Below, in pieces: positions 1 to 10,900 of a stretch of DNA of 64,000 nucleotides. This DNA is from Antedon bifida (lineage: Eukaryota > Echinodermata > Crinoidea > Comatulida > Antedonidae), in assembly GCA_963402885.1 (NCBI GenBank), contig OY727097.1, positions 8,246,001-8,310,000 on the forward strand, in the 5' to 3' direction. A model generated the notes under the pieces. That model saw only the letters and a program-made list of their open reading frames with translations. It did not search any database and had not been told where the DNA came from. Numbering within the stretch: position 1 is the first letter of the stretch; each line of letters opens with the position of its first letter. A program made the translations under genes and the position numbers.

Positions 1-995
1 CTAGGCCTACTCTGTACTGTAGAGAGGATATTCGATACAAGCTACAGTACTTTGTTAGGTAGTGAATTGTTTCTCTCTTTTTACCATAATTTATCATTTA
101 ACATAAGAAATGACCTTGTTTAATGTTTTTAAAGTAATATAGGCCTGTGTATTATTTTCACAAAATGTAAAAAATTGTAGGGATAGTGTCTTTGATAAAC
201 TTTTAGCATGTAAAGAAATTTAAGCTAGCAACTTCACCTTCCACCAGTAACACTACAGCAAGAATTATAGTCTTGCTGCTGTACTTTAAATATTGTTTTC
301 ATTAAATTTTCATTTGTGGAATTTCATAAGCTAAGTTGAAATTTTGCAGCAACCGGACACAATGTATTTGTACACAAAACCACCTTTTTCCTTAATAATT
401 ACTTGGGTCTCTCTCAAAAGGGGAGCATGTGTGAAATGGTAATTCTTATGGTGAACCGATAACGATATGCAATGGCATAAAGGTATGCGTTTAATAACTA
501 ATCCTAGGCCTATAATATAGGTGATTAACATAACAAACAAAATAATAATCAAATATAATATTTATAAGAAACATTTTTCTGTTGCCAAATTAAATTTTCC
601 GAAATAATGGGTCGCTGATGGCTAGAATTATGTGACGTCATATTTAACCCCTGTCCTTTTTCTAAAAATTGTTTTAGCCGAAATAACGCGTCAATTTGAT
701 TTCTGACGTTTCCAAGTCGTAGAAAATGTATTTTTACCAAAAATTAAACCCAAATAATTTACAAGTTGGTTACAATTTCGAATTTAGCTGCCAGCAGTTG
801 TTTTCAGCAGAAATTCAATAAGAAAGTTTATCGTAAGAAACTGCTGTTTATTAGGCCTAGTACAATTAATTTTTAATTAAAAATATGTTTACCGCCACTA
901 GGCCTACCACTACTGCTGGTGGTTTTGTATTCAAAACACTCAACACGTTGAGATAAACAAAAACAACACAAAACACAAGGACGGCGGGTACATAC
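1..995 (-). other. Start of intron 1 of the mastermind-like gene
   Basis: Continues from the GTATGT donor at 995 to the left edge. No exon is visible. It contains one copy of a 147-bp repeat (596-742) and several TAGGCCTA octamers (2, 506, 853, 898). Short open frames here have no recognisable protein character. Confidence 0.55.
596..742 (+). repeat. 147-bp direct repeat, copy 1, with CRE
   Basis: Matches 1794-1940 at a constant offset of 1198 bp with one visible difference (GCCGAAATAA here, GCCGGAATAA there). Holds a perfect TGACGTCA palindrome at 633-640 and an ACGCGT. No terminal inverted repeat is apparent. It lies in the mastermind intron just downstream of exon 1. Confidence 0.95.
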
Positions 996-1322
996 CATGA
1001 GATTTGGATGAGGCTGGCAAGAAGCATCGCCATTTAGGTCTTTCTCAACTTTCGGGGCTCTTAGTTGTCCTTCTTGTTTAACCCTACCGTGACAGTTAGT
1101 TTTGTTGTTTTTTGCCTTACTCTGATAATAACGAGTTCGCAGTCTCTCGGTGTCTTGTTGTTCATGGGCATTTTTCGCTGACATTCTAGCTTCATACGAA
1201 TTATTGTGCAAATCTGACTGGCGTCGAATTCTATCAATTCGTTGCTTTAGCCTCTCCTGAATTGTATTAACAACATTCTGTCTCTGTTGAAGACTCGGGG
1301 GAGACATAATGCAATCCCCCAT
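996..1322 (-). CDS. maml: Mastermind-like Notch co-activator, first coding exon (partial gene)
   Basis: Mastermind proteins bind the groove formed by CSL/Su(H) and the Notch intracellular domain through one long N-terminal helix and recruit p300 in the nucleus. The 109 encoded residues carry that signature: a basic helix near the N-terminus (VVNTIQERLKQRIDRIRRQ), a conserved YEAR about 20 residues later, then EQQDTERLRTRYYQSKAK, which resembles the Drosophila Mam stretch with a QKRFLESKNKR core. The first in-frame ATG is at 1322 (MGDCIMSPPS); a second is at 1307, and an in-frame TAA at 1368-1370 bounds the start. The exon ends in ATG followed by a GTATGT donor (995 downward), phase 0. The poorly conserved, usually Gln-rich remainder of a mastermind protein would lie left of the window. 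Identification rests on family memory; no alignment was run. A TTTCACAG just 5' of the ATG could be the acceptor of a 5'-UTR intron. Confidence 0.72.
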
Positions 1323-1793
1323 TTTACCTGTGAAATCCAGTTGAGCTGTTTTTATTCCACCACACAATTAAAATAGACGAAACATTCGAAGGTACTCATT
1401 TCTCCACACAGTGTGTTAGTAAACTCGACGCACTTGAACCTCCAATCTTTCGGTCAAATCTGTCCGACTCGACATCAATGCTTTATTATTATTCATGAGC
1501 TGGAGCTAGGAATCGTTCAACGCGCATACTTTGTCACTCGACTTTCAAAATCAGGACACCTCCGCGGAATAAAGCAACAACAAAAAACGTTTAAGAATGC
1601 GGTTTCGAACTTATTTCTTTACAAATGATTGAACAATTTGAGTTTTCTAGTACACATGTTGAATCAGGTTTAATCTGAATCATAAACGTAGTAAGGTATC
1701 CTTAATTAATTAGTGAAAAAGCATGATAAGTTTTGCGGAAGTGACAAAATACTCTCTCGTTCGCTTGTGGACCGTACCACTTTTAAGTAGGGC

Positions 1794-1940
1794 TTTCCGA
1801 AATAATGGGTCGCTGATGGCTAGAATTATGTGACGTCATATTTAACCCCTGTCCTTTTTCTAAAAATTGTTTTAGCCGGAATAACGCGTCAATTTGATTT
1901 CTGACGTTTCCAAGTCGTAGAAAATGTATTTTTACCAAAA
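1794..1940 (+). repeat. 147-bp direct repeat, copy 2, with CRE
   Basis: Second copy of the element at 596-742, about 470 bp upstream of the mastermind start codon. The TGACGTCA at 1831-1838 is intact. Near-identity means either recent duplication or recent insertion of two members of an interspersed family. Confidence 0.95.
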
Positions 1941-2194
1941 CGTATATTGTAAAGTGCATTATGAATTAAACAAACAAGTATTTTGATGAGTTTTTTTTAC
2001 AATTATTGGCTATCATTCTCCAACATTAATTGCCATAGATCGATTTGGCTTACAATATTTATTTCGTGGATCAAATTATTAATTGAAAATAGGGCAACAA
2101 GAATATTTTTGTATTGAATTTTGCAAAAAAAAATACTGCGCTAGAGTACGCGGAAACACACCGGAAGTTAAATCATTTTCCTCGGTGCGCGTTA

Positions 2195-2296
2195 AGCTGT
2201 GCGTAGGTAACGCTCATCCGATTTGTAACTTACGCGCGGGCGTTCAGTTGTGCGTAGTAAACGCTCATCCTATTTGTAACTTACGCGGGTGCGTTC
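2195..2296 (+). repeat. Two 51-bp tandem units, CpG-rich
   Basis: Units 2195-2245 and 2246-2296 share AACGCTCATCC, then ATTTGTAACTTACGCG, and differ at several positions. The period is a multiple of three, so an open frame (2083-2337) runs through both and reads NAHPICNL twice, but nothing else supports coding. CpG density is clearly above the surroundings. Confidence 0.85.
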
Positions 2297-3368
2297 AGTA
2301 CAGATTTCTCTTACAAAAACGATGTGTAAACAAATAATAAGTCTAAATTGAATTAATATCACGATGAATTGTTATAATTAAATGTGGTCAAACACTATAT
2401 AGTTTACCGGTATTAGGCATTGGTGTCTGCGAACATTCATATACTAACACCGACTACAATTTCATATAACTTTTTTTGTAGTGAACATTTGAAAATTGGA
2501 CTTCAAAAAACAAGGAATGAATAAATACCGCAAAACATCAAAAATAGAAAAAAGCAGGCATTTGAAACGCAAATAAATGGTATCATTAATTTCTCATTGT
2601 ATCCCCAGAAGAGGATATACATCCTGAGTGGCCCCTTAAAACTTTCGAAATGTTTTGAAACGCTTCCTAGCAGGTAATAGTGTTTAATTTGAATTAATTA
2701 ATAATAGGATACATATGTCTTATTTTAAACTGATGTATGTTGTGTACATTCTATTCCGGCACTATTTCGTAAACAAATAAATCATTATTTACCAAGTATT
2801 ATCAGATGAGAAAATTTTTAAAAAATGAACTTTAAAAGAGGATAGTAATATGAAGTATGCATACACATGTAGTAATATGTAGTAATCGTGATGATTATTG
2901 AATAATTTACACCACAAAAGAGAAAAAAACCCAAACAATAAAAATTGAAAATATTATATAATAAACTCGGGGAGTTCATTCACTCTTCCCTGTTCTCTGT
3001 TTTGTTTAAATCAATTCACATTCATTGATATATAGGCCTATTATCATTCCTAATTATCTACTATCATTGCTACAGTATTATTTTTCTGCACTGGAGCTTT
3101 GTTATTTCACATACATTTTATTTTTACCCTTCATTATAATTGTTTACATTGACAACAGTTCCATAGAATTTACTTTAAAAATAAATTTGTTAAGATTCCT
3201 AGTAAATAAACTGGTTATGTTATTTCGCGATCAAAGTGTAACATTTCCGTATGCTTAGTCATAGCTGTTGAATTATAATGTAAGGAATTGTTTAGCGATG
3301 AAAATATTAATATCGGTTTGCTGATTAGCGCCCTCTAGAGTTAATGAAAGAAGTTTCATAGCCAAAGG

Positions 3369-3516
3369 TAAGCTCTGTCTACACTGTCAAACTTTATGTG
3401 ACAAAAAATGTGATGTGCCCATATATGGACATGATGATGTCATATCACTACCATATAATTATGGGTACATCCCACTTTTTTTGTCAAAGTAGTTTGATAG
3501 TGTAGACAAAGCTTTA
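3369..3516. mobile_element. MITE, family A
   Basis: About 148 bp with terminal inverted repeats: AGCTCTGTCTACACTGTCAA on the left, and the right end reversed reads AAGCTTTGTCTACACTATCA. It is bounded by TA on both sides, as in TA-targeting (Tc1/mariner-type) elements. A second member with the same ends is at 40292-40453. No coding capacity. Confidence 0.88.
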
Positions 3517-3740
3517 CCCTTATTAGTTACGGTATTACAATGCTATCTATAAATATAACATTAATTTCTTTATTATTCATATTAATAGAAGAGGGAAATT
3601 CACTTAAAGATGTGACTCATCCACTAAATAGTATTGTAAGTTTTAATAGATCTGGTAGAATTCGGCAATGCAAAGTTAAAACCAACCGTTTTAGAGACTC
3701 CTTCTTCCCATATGCTTGTCATCTATATAATGTACATTTG

Positions 3741-3760
3741 TTAAGTTAAGTTAAGTTAAG
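3741..3760. repeat. (TTAAG)4 microsatellite
   Basis: Four perfect TTAAG units followed by a degenerate fifth (TTAGTTAAGG). Confidence 0.95.
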
Positions 3761-4181
3761 TTAGTTAAGGTGTTGCGTATTTATATTGTGTTTTAAATTT
3801 TATTATATCTATGTTTCTAAGCTCAGGAAAACAAATACCATATATATTATATTATGTGACAATAAATTGAATCTTGAATCTTTTTTTTCTGTTGTTAGAG
3901 TACTGTGCATTTTGATTTATACCATCATTCATTCTAATTCTATCTTTTTAATTTACTTTGACATAAATATATACATTTATATATTTGTTTCATATTTCCT
4001 TTGTCAGTGTAAATGCCCCATTTTATTCTATTTTTTTCTGTGTAACCTCTTCAATACAATAATCTATTTAATTACTAGACACAGAATTAATTCTAAACTG
4101 ACCGGCGGTGATACAGGCCTACTGAAAATGAATTAATTGAAACGATGCAGATGAGGAAATCTGTGAGAATGAGAGAAAAGC

Positions 4182-4260
4182 CGGCCCAACCCAACCGAGA
4201 TACGAACCCGGAACCTTCTGCTTGATATATGCAGCCTCCTAACCATTGAGGCCTTCATGG
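4182..4260 (-). mobile_element. tRNA-derived SINE fragment
   Basis: On the minus strand, a tRNA-like A-box region (CAATGGTTAGGAGGC) is followed by a B-box (GGTTCCGGGTTCGTATC). A cloverleaf does not close: acceptor pairing is absent and the anticodon stem is poor. I read it as a SINE head rather than a tRNA gene. Confidence 0.55.
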
Positions 4261-4499
4261 TGTTGTCCAAATTCGATTATATATATCATAATATGTGGCG
4301 TTACAGTACAGAGAATCGTTTGTTGATCATCAAATGTCGATGATTTTTCATCTTTCGATGTATAATAGACCTATAATTAAATTCCTGCATCACAAATAGA
4401 ATACCCCTCACCTGACTTTTACCATGATTTTGCTAAATCAACTGCTGAAGCTTTGTGAATCGACCACAATAACAAAGCAGCACGATTGGATGGTGCGGT

Positions 4500-4876
4500 C
4501 GATCGAACCGGCCATCGCACGCACCTCTGGTTGGTTGTCAGTTTTGCGGAGCTAGATTCGCAGGTCAATAACGATTTTCGCACTTTAACTCCAAGCAGAA
4601 ACGGGAAACATTTGCATAATCACAATACCAATATCACATTTTGATATTGTTGACTGGAAGCTGAGTGATTGTTTCGATCTTCTGGTCCTGGACACGTAGC
4701 AGGAATCATCTGTTTGGTTCGTTCAGCAAAACTAAAACACCAATACCAAATGTGTCCTCAATTTTAGGCCGTGAATATCTAAAGAAGACATGTGTGTGAA
4801 CACATATGATGTTTAAAGTGAAAAAGTTTTGAATTATTAAGGATTGCAGATTTTAGGTTAAATAAAAGCCGACAAA
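4500..4876 (+). promoter_or_regulatory. Probable promoter and 5' UTR of the LAPTM-like gene
   Basis: A CpG-richer block (GGTCGATCGAACCGGCC and nearby) precedes roughly 300 bp with no obvious splice acceptor, so the 5' UTR probably lies in the same exon as the start codon. An in-frame TAA at 4859-4861 fixes ATG 4877 as the first possible start in that frame. No TATA box is obvious. The transcription start is not determinable here. Confidence 0.4.
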
Positions 4877-4948
4877 ATGACTTTGATTAGGAAATGCCTT
4901 TGGTGTGGTGTTCGCCGAGGTTCAATCTGTGCTGCCATCTCCTCAATG
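4877..4948 (+). CDS. LAPTM-like gene, exon 1 (coding part)
   Basis: Encodes residues 1-24 including the CxxC pair and the start of membrane segment 1. It ends in ATG before a consensus GTAAGT donor; phase 0. Too short to stand out as an open frame. Confidence 0.65.
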
Positions 4949-7900
4949 GTAAGTATGTTTATATTAGTACAGTAATACATTTTTCGATATTTTGTATTTT
5001 TTAAAGATCATCCTGTCTTTTCCCTGAAATAATTTGTATTTAAATGTGTACGCCAAAACGGTTATCTTATTGCTTTATCTACAATAAACTCAAAAACATT
5101 TCGGACGGATTAAATTCAATTCAACTTTATTTAACTCCGAAGGCCCAGCAGAACTCATGGTTTTAAAAGTACAAATACAATTGAATTAAATAATATATTA
5201 TCTATAGGCCTATACAAAAGTATTATTATGTATGTAAATGACAGAGGGCGTAAAGAGTGTATAAAATCTAATATATTTATTTTTGTTTATATAAATAGTA
5301 AAAACACAGAGCTACTACGGTACTAATTAGGCTAAAGAACATTACGTAAAGCAATAATTCGTCACTTTAAGACGGCTTAAATGTTAGGTACTAATGCATA
5401 CAGAATTTCAGTATTATGTATATCAAACCATTTCTCAATTAGGCCTACCGTACAATGAAATCAAGCAGTAATGTTGAACATAAGTTTGATACAACCATGG
5501 AGGAATTATTTTCCTCCATAATATAACATTGTTTGAAATGTAAGGCATTACTGAAAATGACAATGCTGTGGGGTGTCATTGGCAAATCTCAAAAGGTACA
5601 AATAAGCTAAATCAAAACGGTAAACCAGTACTCAGAAAGTTCCAAGCTTTTTGGAAAACATCAGAGCTAATGAAAATCGAGATGTAGATACATACACATG
5701 TGTAAACCAAAAGATAATCACAGATATGAAGTAATTATACCATACTGACTGAGACTGCAGTCTGTACACTAATAACATCCTTGACTTTAACATGAACTGT
5801 ATTTTATTCGATTATTACATTTTCTCCAATGAATTATTGTACAATGCCGCACATGCACATGCGACTTCAAACGAAGTGAAATTTAAATCCGGGTTGTGAG
5901 ATTGATAAAAAAAAAGGTTCACTACTGACTTGCACGGGGACATGCGAAAGTTACGCCTGAGTGAGAGAGGCTTATCTAACTAAATATCAAAAAGAGAGGG
6001 GAGGGAGATAGATCATCCAAATAGTGAAATGAATACTGAACTTCAACTACTGTCCTATCTTTTGCATAATTTCAAAGGTTGTTTGGGTTGTGTGAGAAAG
6101 AAGGAACTCAATGAGAGTGGCTGTGTATATCGTAAATTCGAGGAACTGACGAGTATAAACTGAACTGGGATGTGATTGCACAAAAAAAAAGGATGGAGGC
6201 CCAGACTTAATTATATAAATGTTGTAGGCCTATTAGTTCTTTATTTGTGTTTTTCCTATGCATTTAGAGTGGTAATTCGTATGTATTATAATTATGCACT
6301 TTATAAATGAATACATTTTAGTAGTGCGTCTAAATGTAAGTGTAAGTCTAAATAATAAAAACATTTGATTTACACTGTAGCTTAACTTCTTCCCTATAAA
6401 CTAATTCTCTACCATGATGAAACACAATAACAATATGTCTATCCATTATATCTATAATATGTTCTATATTAAGAGCATCTAGACCTTGTGGGTAATTTCT
6501 CAATTTGATTTACTTCGATCTTGTCGCTATATCATGGCCTTCATTTGGTTACCAGGCTGACAAATATCATCATAATTTCATAATGACGAATGATACGATA
6601 GGTTTTGATTTTATTAATTCACAATATTAACGAAAATTAATAAAGAACACAGGAACCACAAAACAATATTAGGCTTATCAATTGTTTTTTGAAAATATTT
6701 GTGAATGTCTTTTTTTCAGTACCTTAGCTCAAGTAGTATTTATTTAATGTACCCGGTAGTAATCAAATAAAATCAAACGTAGGCATATATTATCGAAGAC
6801 TCTCCTAAATACACGTTTATATAATATAGGTTTATTTGTTTATTTTCACACAATATGAAAATAATACGAAATAGTATGTAAATATATCAAAGTAATACTT
6901 GTGTGAGGAAGACACAGTCACAGAGTTTGGACCTCCACCAACAATAAATAGATTTTGCGTAATTCATTCATTCACTTCCTTTATTTCGGATAGAACATCC
7001 ATATACAAAATCATACAAATAAAAAAGAGAAAGGAAATTAACTTCCACATAAACAATCTACAATATCCTAAAATATCAATTTGCACCAACGCCGATGTAG
7101 GTTGGATTGTGGAAGTACGTTAGCTATGGTTTTAATCAGACTATTACAACTCTCATGAATTCTGTTCTTAAAATTATGAATGGAGTTCCTCCAATATTCA
7201 TAGAATGAGGGAACGTTATTCGGTACAAATTGTGAGAATCAAGATCAAAACAGATTCTATAGGATCAATATGCCTAGAGCATTGTCACTCCATACCCTAT
7301 TGTTACCAATCGAATCGAATTGTGTGTAAAATCGAATTCTGAAATTCATACACACTGGTTTACTAAAAGCACGATATGATAGTAGTTTGTCTAGCATAAT
7401 CGATTTCAAATTCCATCGTCCTGAATTCAATCATCTGATAAATGATGGTGATCACTGAAATGATGACATAATGATCTTTATCATCAACATCACGACAACA
7501 AATTTATTATCATTAGCGAGATTATTTTTTGTTAATCCATGGTTCGAACCCAGACTTTGGAATTAGAAAACCACATGCATGAGATGATGACCATCAGTTT
7601 GAACTCTGACCTTAGAAATAGAATTCATGTTTTGTATTATGCAAAAGACCTCTGGACTAGACTGTCATACTAATTGTTATACTTCTGTAGACTACAACTT
7701 ACTCTAGCTGCTACAACTTCAACATCAACACCATTTCAATCTTCGTCACAACTGTGTTCTCAAGTATTTCTTTTTTTTTGTTACAGGTATATTGTGTTCT
7801 TACCTTCATATGTGCTTTCTACGCTCATAAACATATTCGAGTTAAAGACGGTGAGTATTACTTTTTGATGTATAGTATAACCGGTTATAAGTTGATATTT

Positions 7901-10900
7901 GTACCGTAATAATTAGGAGGAATATGCCAATAATGAGTGAGTGGCTCACTCGCTCCATGGTTCAAGTCTGATAAGTCGAATAAGGTGTACAAACCGTGCA
8001 CACTTTAAAGAACCTAGTACATAGAGTAGGGGTTACACCGGTGTACTAGTATACACATCCAGTCACTGTCACTTACAGTCACAAATCATAACTGGGTCCT
8101 CTGGGAGACCAGTCTTTGACTGAAGAGGCTACTCAGTATAAAGAAATAAATGAAAAAAAAAATAGTATTCTCTCTCTACGCACATTCTTTATCCTCTGTA
8201 AAAAGTACTAAGAAGTGTTTCTTTCAGGAATAATTTCCTCTCCATGCAAATCCTTTATTCTGTATAAGATTTCCTAACTGCTAAAAAGTGTTTCTTTCAG
8301 GAAGCGTGAATTATAGCCAAAAAGACTACTTTTTATAGATTCATATTGTCAGCCAACTATAGTGTTTGGAAACTAATTTCTAAAAATATCTCATAAAGTA
8401 ACATTATGCCTGCCTAAGTTAATTGCCCCAGAGGAAAACCTTTCTGCCAATCAATACCGTGTTCGCGATTTTAAAAGCGTAAGACTATTTTCCACTTAAT
8501 AGAATCTATTCGCTCGAGTTGAACATTTCTGAGCTCTGATTGATTACGCATTTTTCACGTCACAACAAATAGATGGAAATAATGAAAACATGTGCGCGCC
8601 AACGTTTTCTATTCGCGTTAAATTGATTTGCCTCGTGGAAAACAGTCTTCATGACAATCAATTATGTATATCATTCTACATTACAAATATGTACTGCGGC
8701 ACCATACTAACCAGATTAAAACAAGCTAAACAAACTGACTATGTACTTTTGTAGGCCGGATTATCAATACAATTTAAGGAAAATCTTACAGCATAGATAG
8801 ACTTACTGGCACCTCCTCATTGCTGGTACTGTAGAACCCCCTTTAAAGGGACACCTTCGGGACCAAAAAACAGTTGATAGTGGTATATCTTCTGAATAGG
8901 GGTTGGTCATAGTGTTAAAATCAGCGTTTGTTGTAATGAGATTTACTGGCGTTTGAGTCATTTGATTTGAGTGTTACGATGTACAACTGAACGAAATAAA
9001 AGAGATTATCATACATCAACATGATCTAAATTTACTGTAAATTAAACTATATAACAAAACATATTTTATTTGATTTGTAACAATTAAGTCGATAAATCAT
9101 CCTTCATAAGTTTTCTTTATTGAACATATTTACTTGATATTATAATCCCTTCTCAACAACATGTTTAGAAACTACGGACCATATATTTTCTATTTCTGTT
9201 AAAGGCTTGATTACGATACTAAATTTAGTTTATTTCTTGTTTCAGAACTTGAGGAATTGAAGTGGCTAACGTACGTTACATTTATATTCTCAGTGATGAA
9301 CTTTATTGCATCAATGCTGGTCATACGAGGTATAATGGATGTAAGTAATTAGAAATATCTCAATACAGTAATAATTGAACACTTTAAAGCCTTCTGATAT
9401 CATGCTAGAATATTATCATTCTATGATTTAGGCCTAGGTGCGGTTTTTCTACACAGAAAACTGTTGCAAACAAATGAAGAAGGAAACTTTTGTTTTGTTG
9501 CGAGCTTGCCGACTGACAAACTTTGGAAAACATTTTTGTCTAAACTCAAAGATTGTAAACTAAAGTGTCCTAGTGTAGACTAGCTTCATCTCGACAGTGA
9601 TTGAGTTCTCTGTTGGAGTCCTCCATGTCTAGTGTTGTTTGTATTGTTCATGTACAATTTCGGAATAATTTAAATTGAATTGAATTGAGCTTTAGAAACT
9701 TTATCAAAATGTTGTTTTGCTGCGAGGTGTGCCGGCTGACACTAGCAAATTTTGGAATACATTTCTGTCCAAAGTCAGAGATTGTAAACTAAAGTTGCCT
9801 ATAGAAACTAACTTTAGAAACTTGATCAAACTTTTGTTTTGCTGGTTAAATATAACTTATTCTTGCAGGATCGACGTGATTCTCGTATGCTTTTGATACC
9901 ATTCATTGTGTTAATGACCATGTTTGTCGGTGTCCAATTGGTCGGCTGGATTCAGATTATACTTACGGTTAAAATTGTAAGCAAATAACCATAGTATCTT
10001 TAATTATACATTCTTCATTGTTTCAGCAACATTATCTTTATTACCGTTGCGTTACCATAGAGCTATAATCTTGATTGTCATCATCATTGCTATCATCATC
10101 GTTATTATCGATCAGCACATTTATAAACATAATCATTTGTTATTCATATAAGCCTACTTTCCACTAGGCGAATCGAAAGAGTCAGCTTATACGCATGCGT
10201 ATTCATGTTTCCATCTCCGAAATCCCTCTCTACGAAAGCGTATAAGCTGACGCTTTCGATTTGCGAGAACACATTCGCGTAGTGAAAAATAGGCTTGGGC
10301 CTAAGTAGAAGCTCTTCTATGACAAGTTTCCATTCATCATTGTTCAATGATTGAGAAACAATGCCCTTCTATAGCTAGTTTCAATCCCTCCCATTGTGAA
10401 CCTTGCTATTTTAGCTTTTACACCAATCCCACCCAATTTCACTTATATCCACAGTTTCCAGGACTTTCTGCATCTTCACTCCTGAGGAAGATCAAAGTAT
10501 ATTGATCGAAACGTTGAGAAACACAAAAGTTCTTTTCAGAACTAATATACGTGGTGTACCGCACACTTTATATCAACATTTGATTTCGCCATGCAAATCC
10601 TCAAACAATAATCATTATTATCATAATCATCATCTCTTAGGTCGACCACTAATCCATCAGCATTTTTTGTTCTACCCAGCCGCCTTAAGACCTACGGTGA
10701 TCGAGCTTTTGCAGTTGCAGCTCCTAAACTGTGGAACAATCTTCCTGATCCTATTAAAAATGCATCCTCTATCATAGTTTTCAAAACACTCTTAAAAACC
10801 CATCTTTTTTCTTTGTAATTTCTTTCTGATTTTTCTCTCAGCGATTTGGGACAATCTTTTGATTGTATAGGCACTATATAAATCGAACAACATTACATTA

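Larger units (their letters stand above)
1941..4480. other. Intergenic stretch between mastermind-like and LAPTM-like genes
   Basis: No coding region recognised. The two genes are divergent, so this interval should hold both promoters. It carries a 51-bp tandem repeat, a MITE, a TTAAG run and a tRNA-derived SINE, listed separately; the remainder is plain AT-rich sequence. Confidence 0.5.

Noticed and set aside
2083-2337. 84-codon frame with a repeated Cys-containing motif
   Set aside because: The repetition comes from the 51-bp DNA tandem unit; there is no signal peptide, splice context or similarity to support a peptide gene.
3786-4136. 116-codon open frame with hydrophobic Tyr/Ile stretches
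   Set aside because: The low-complexity TA-rich stretch gives runs of Ile, Tyr and Phe; start and stop have no gene context.
8221-8303. Two TTTCTTTCAG 3' splice sites suggesting extra LAPTM-like exons
   Set aside because: They are copies within a tandem duplication, and the following sequence has early stops in the required frame and no membrane-protein character.
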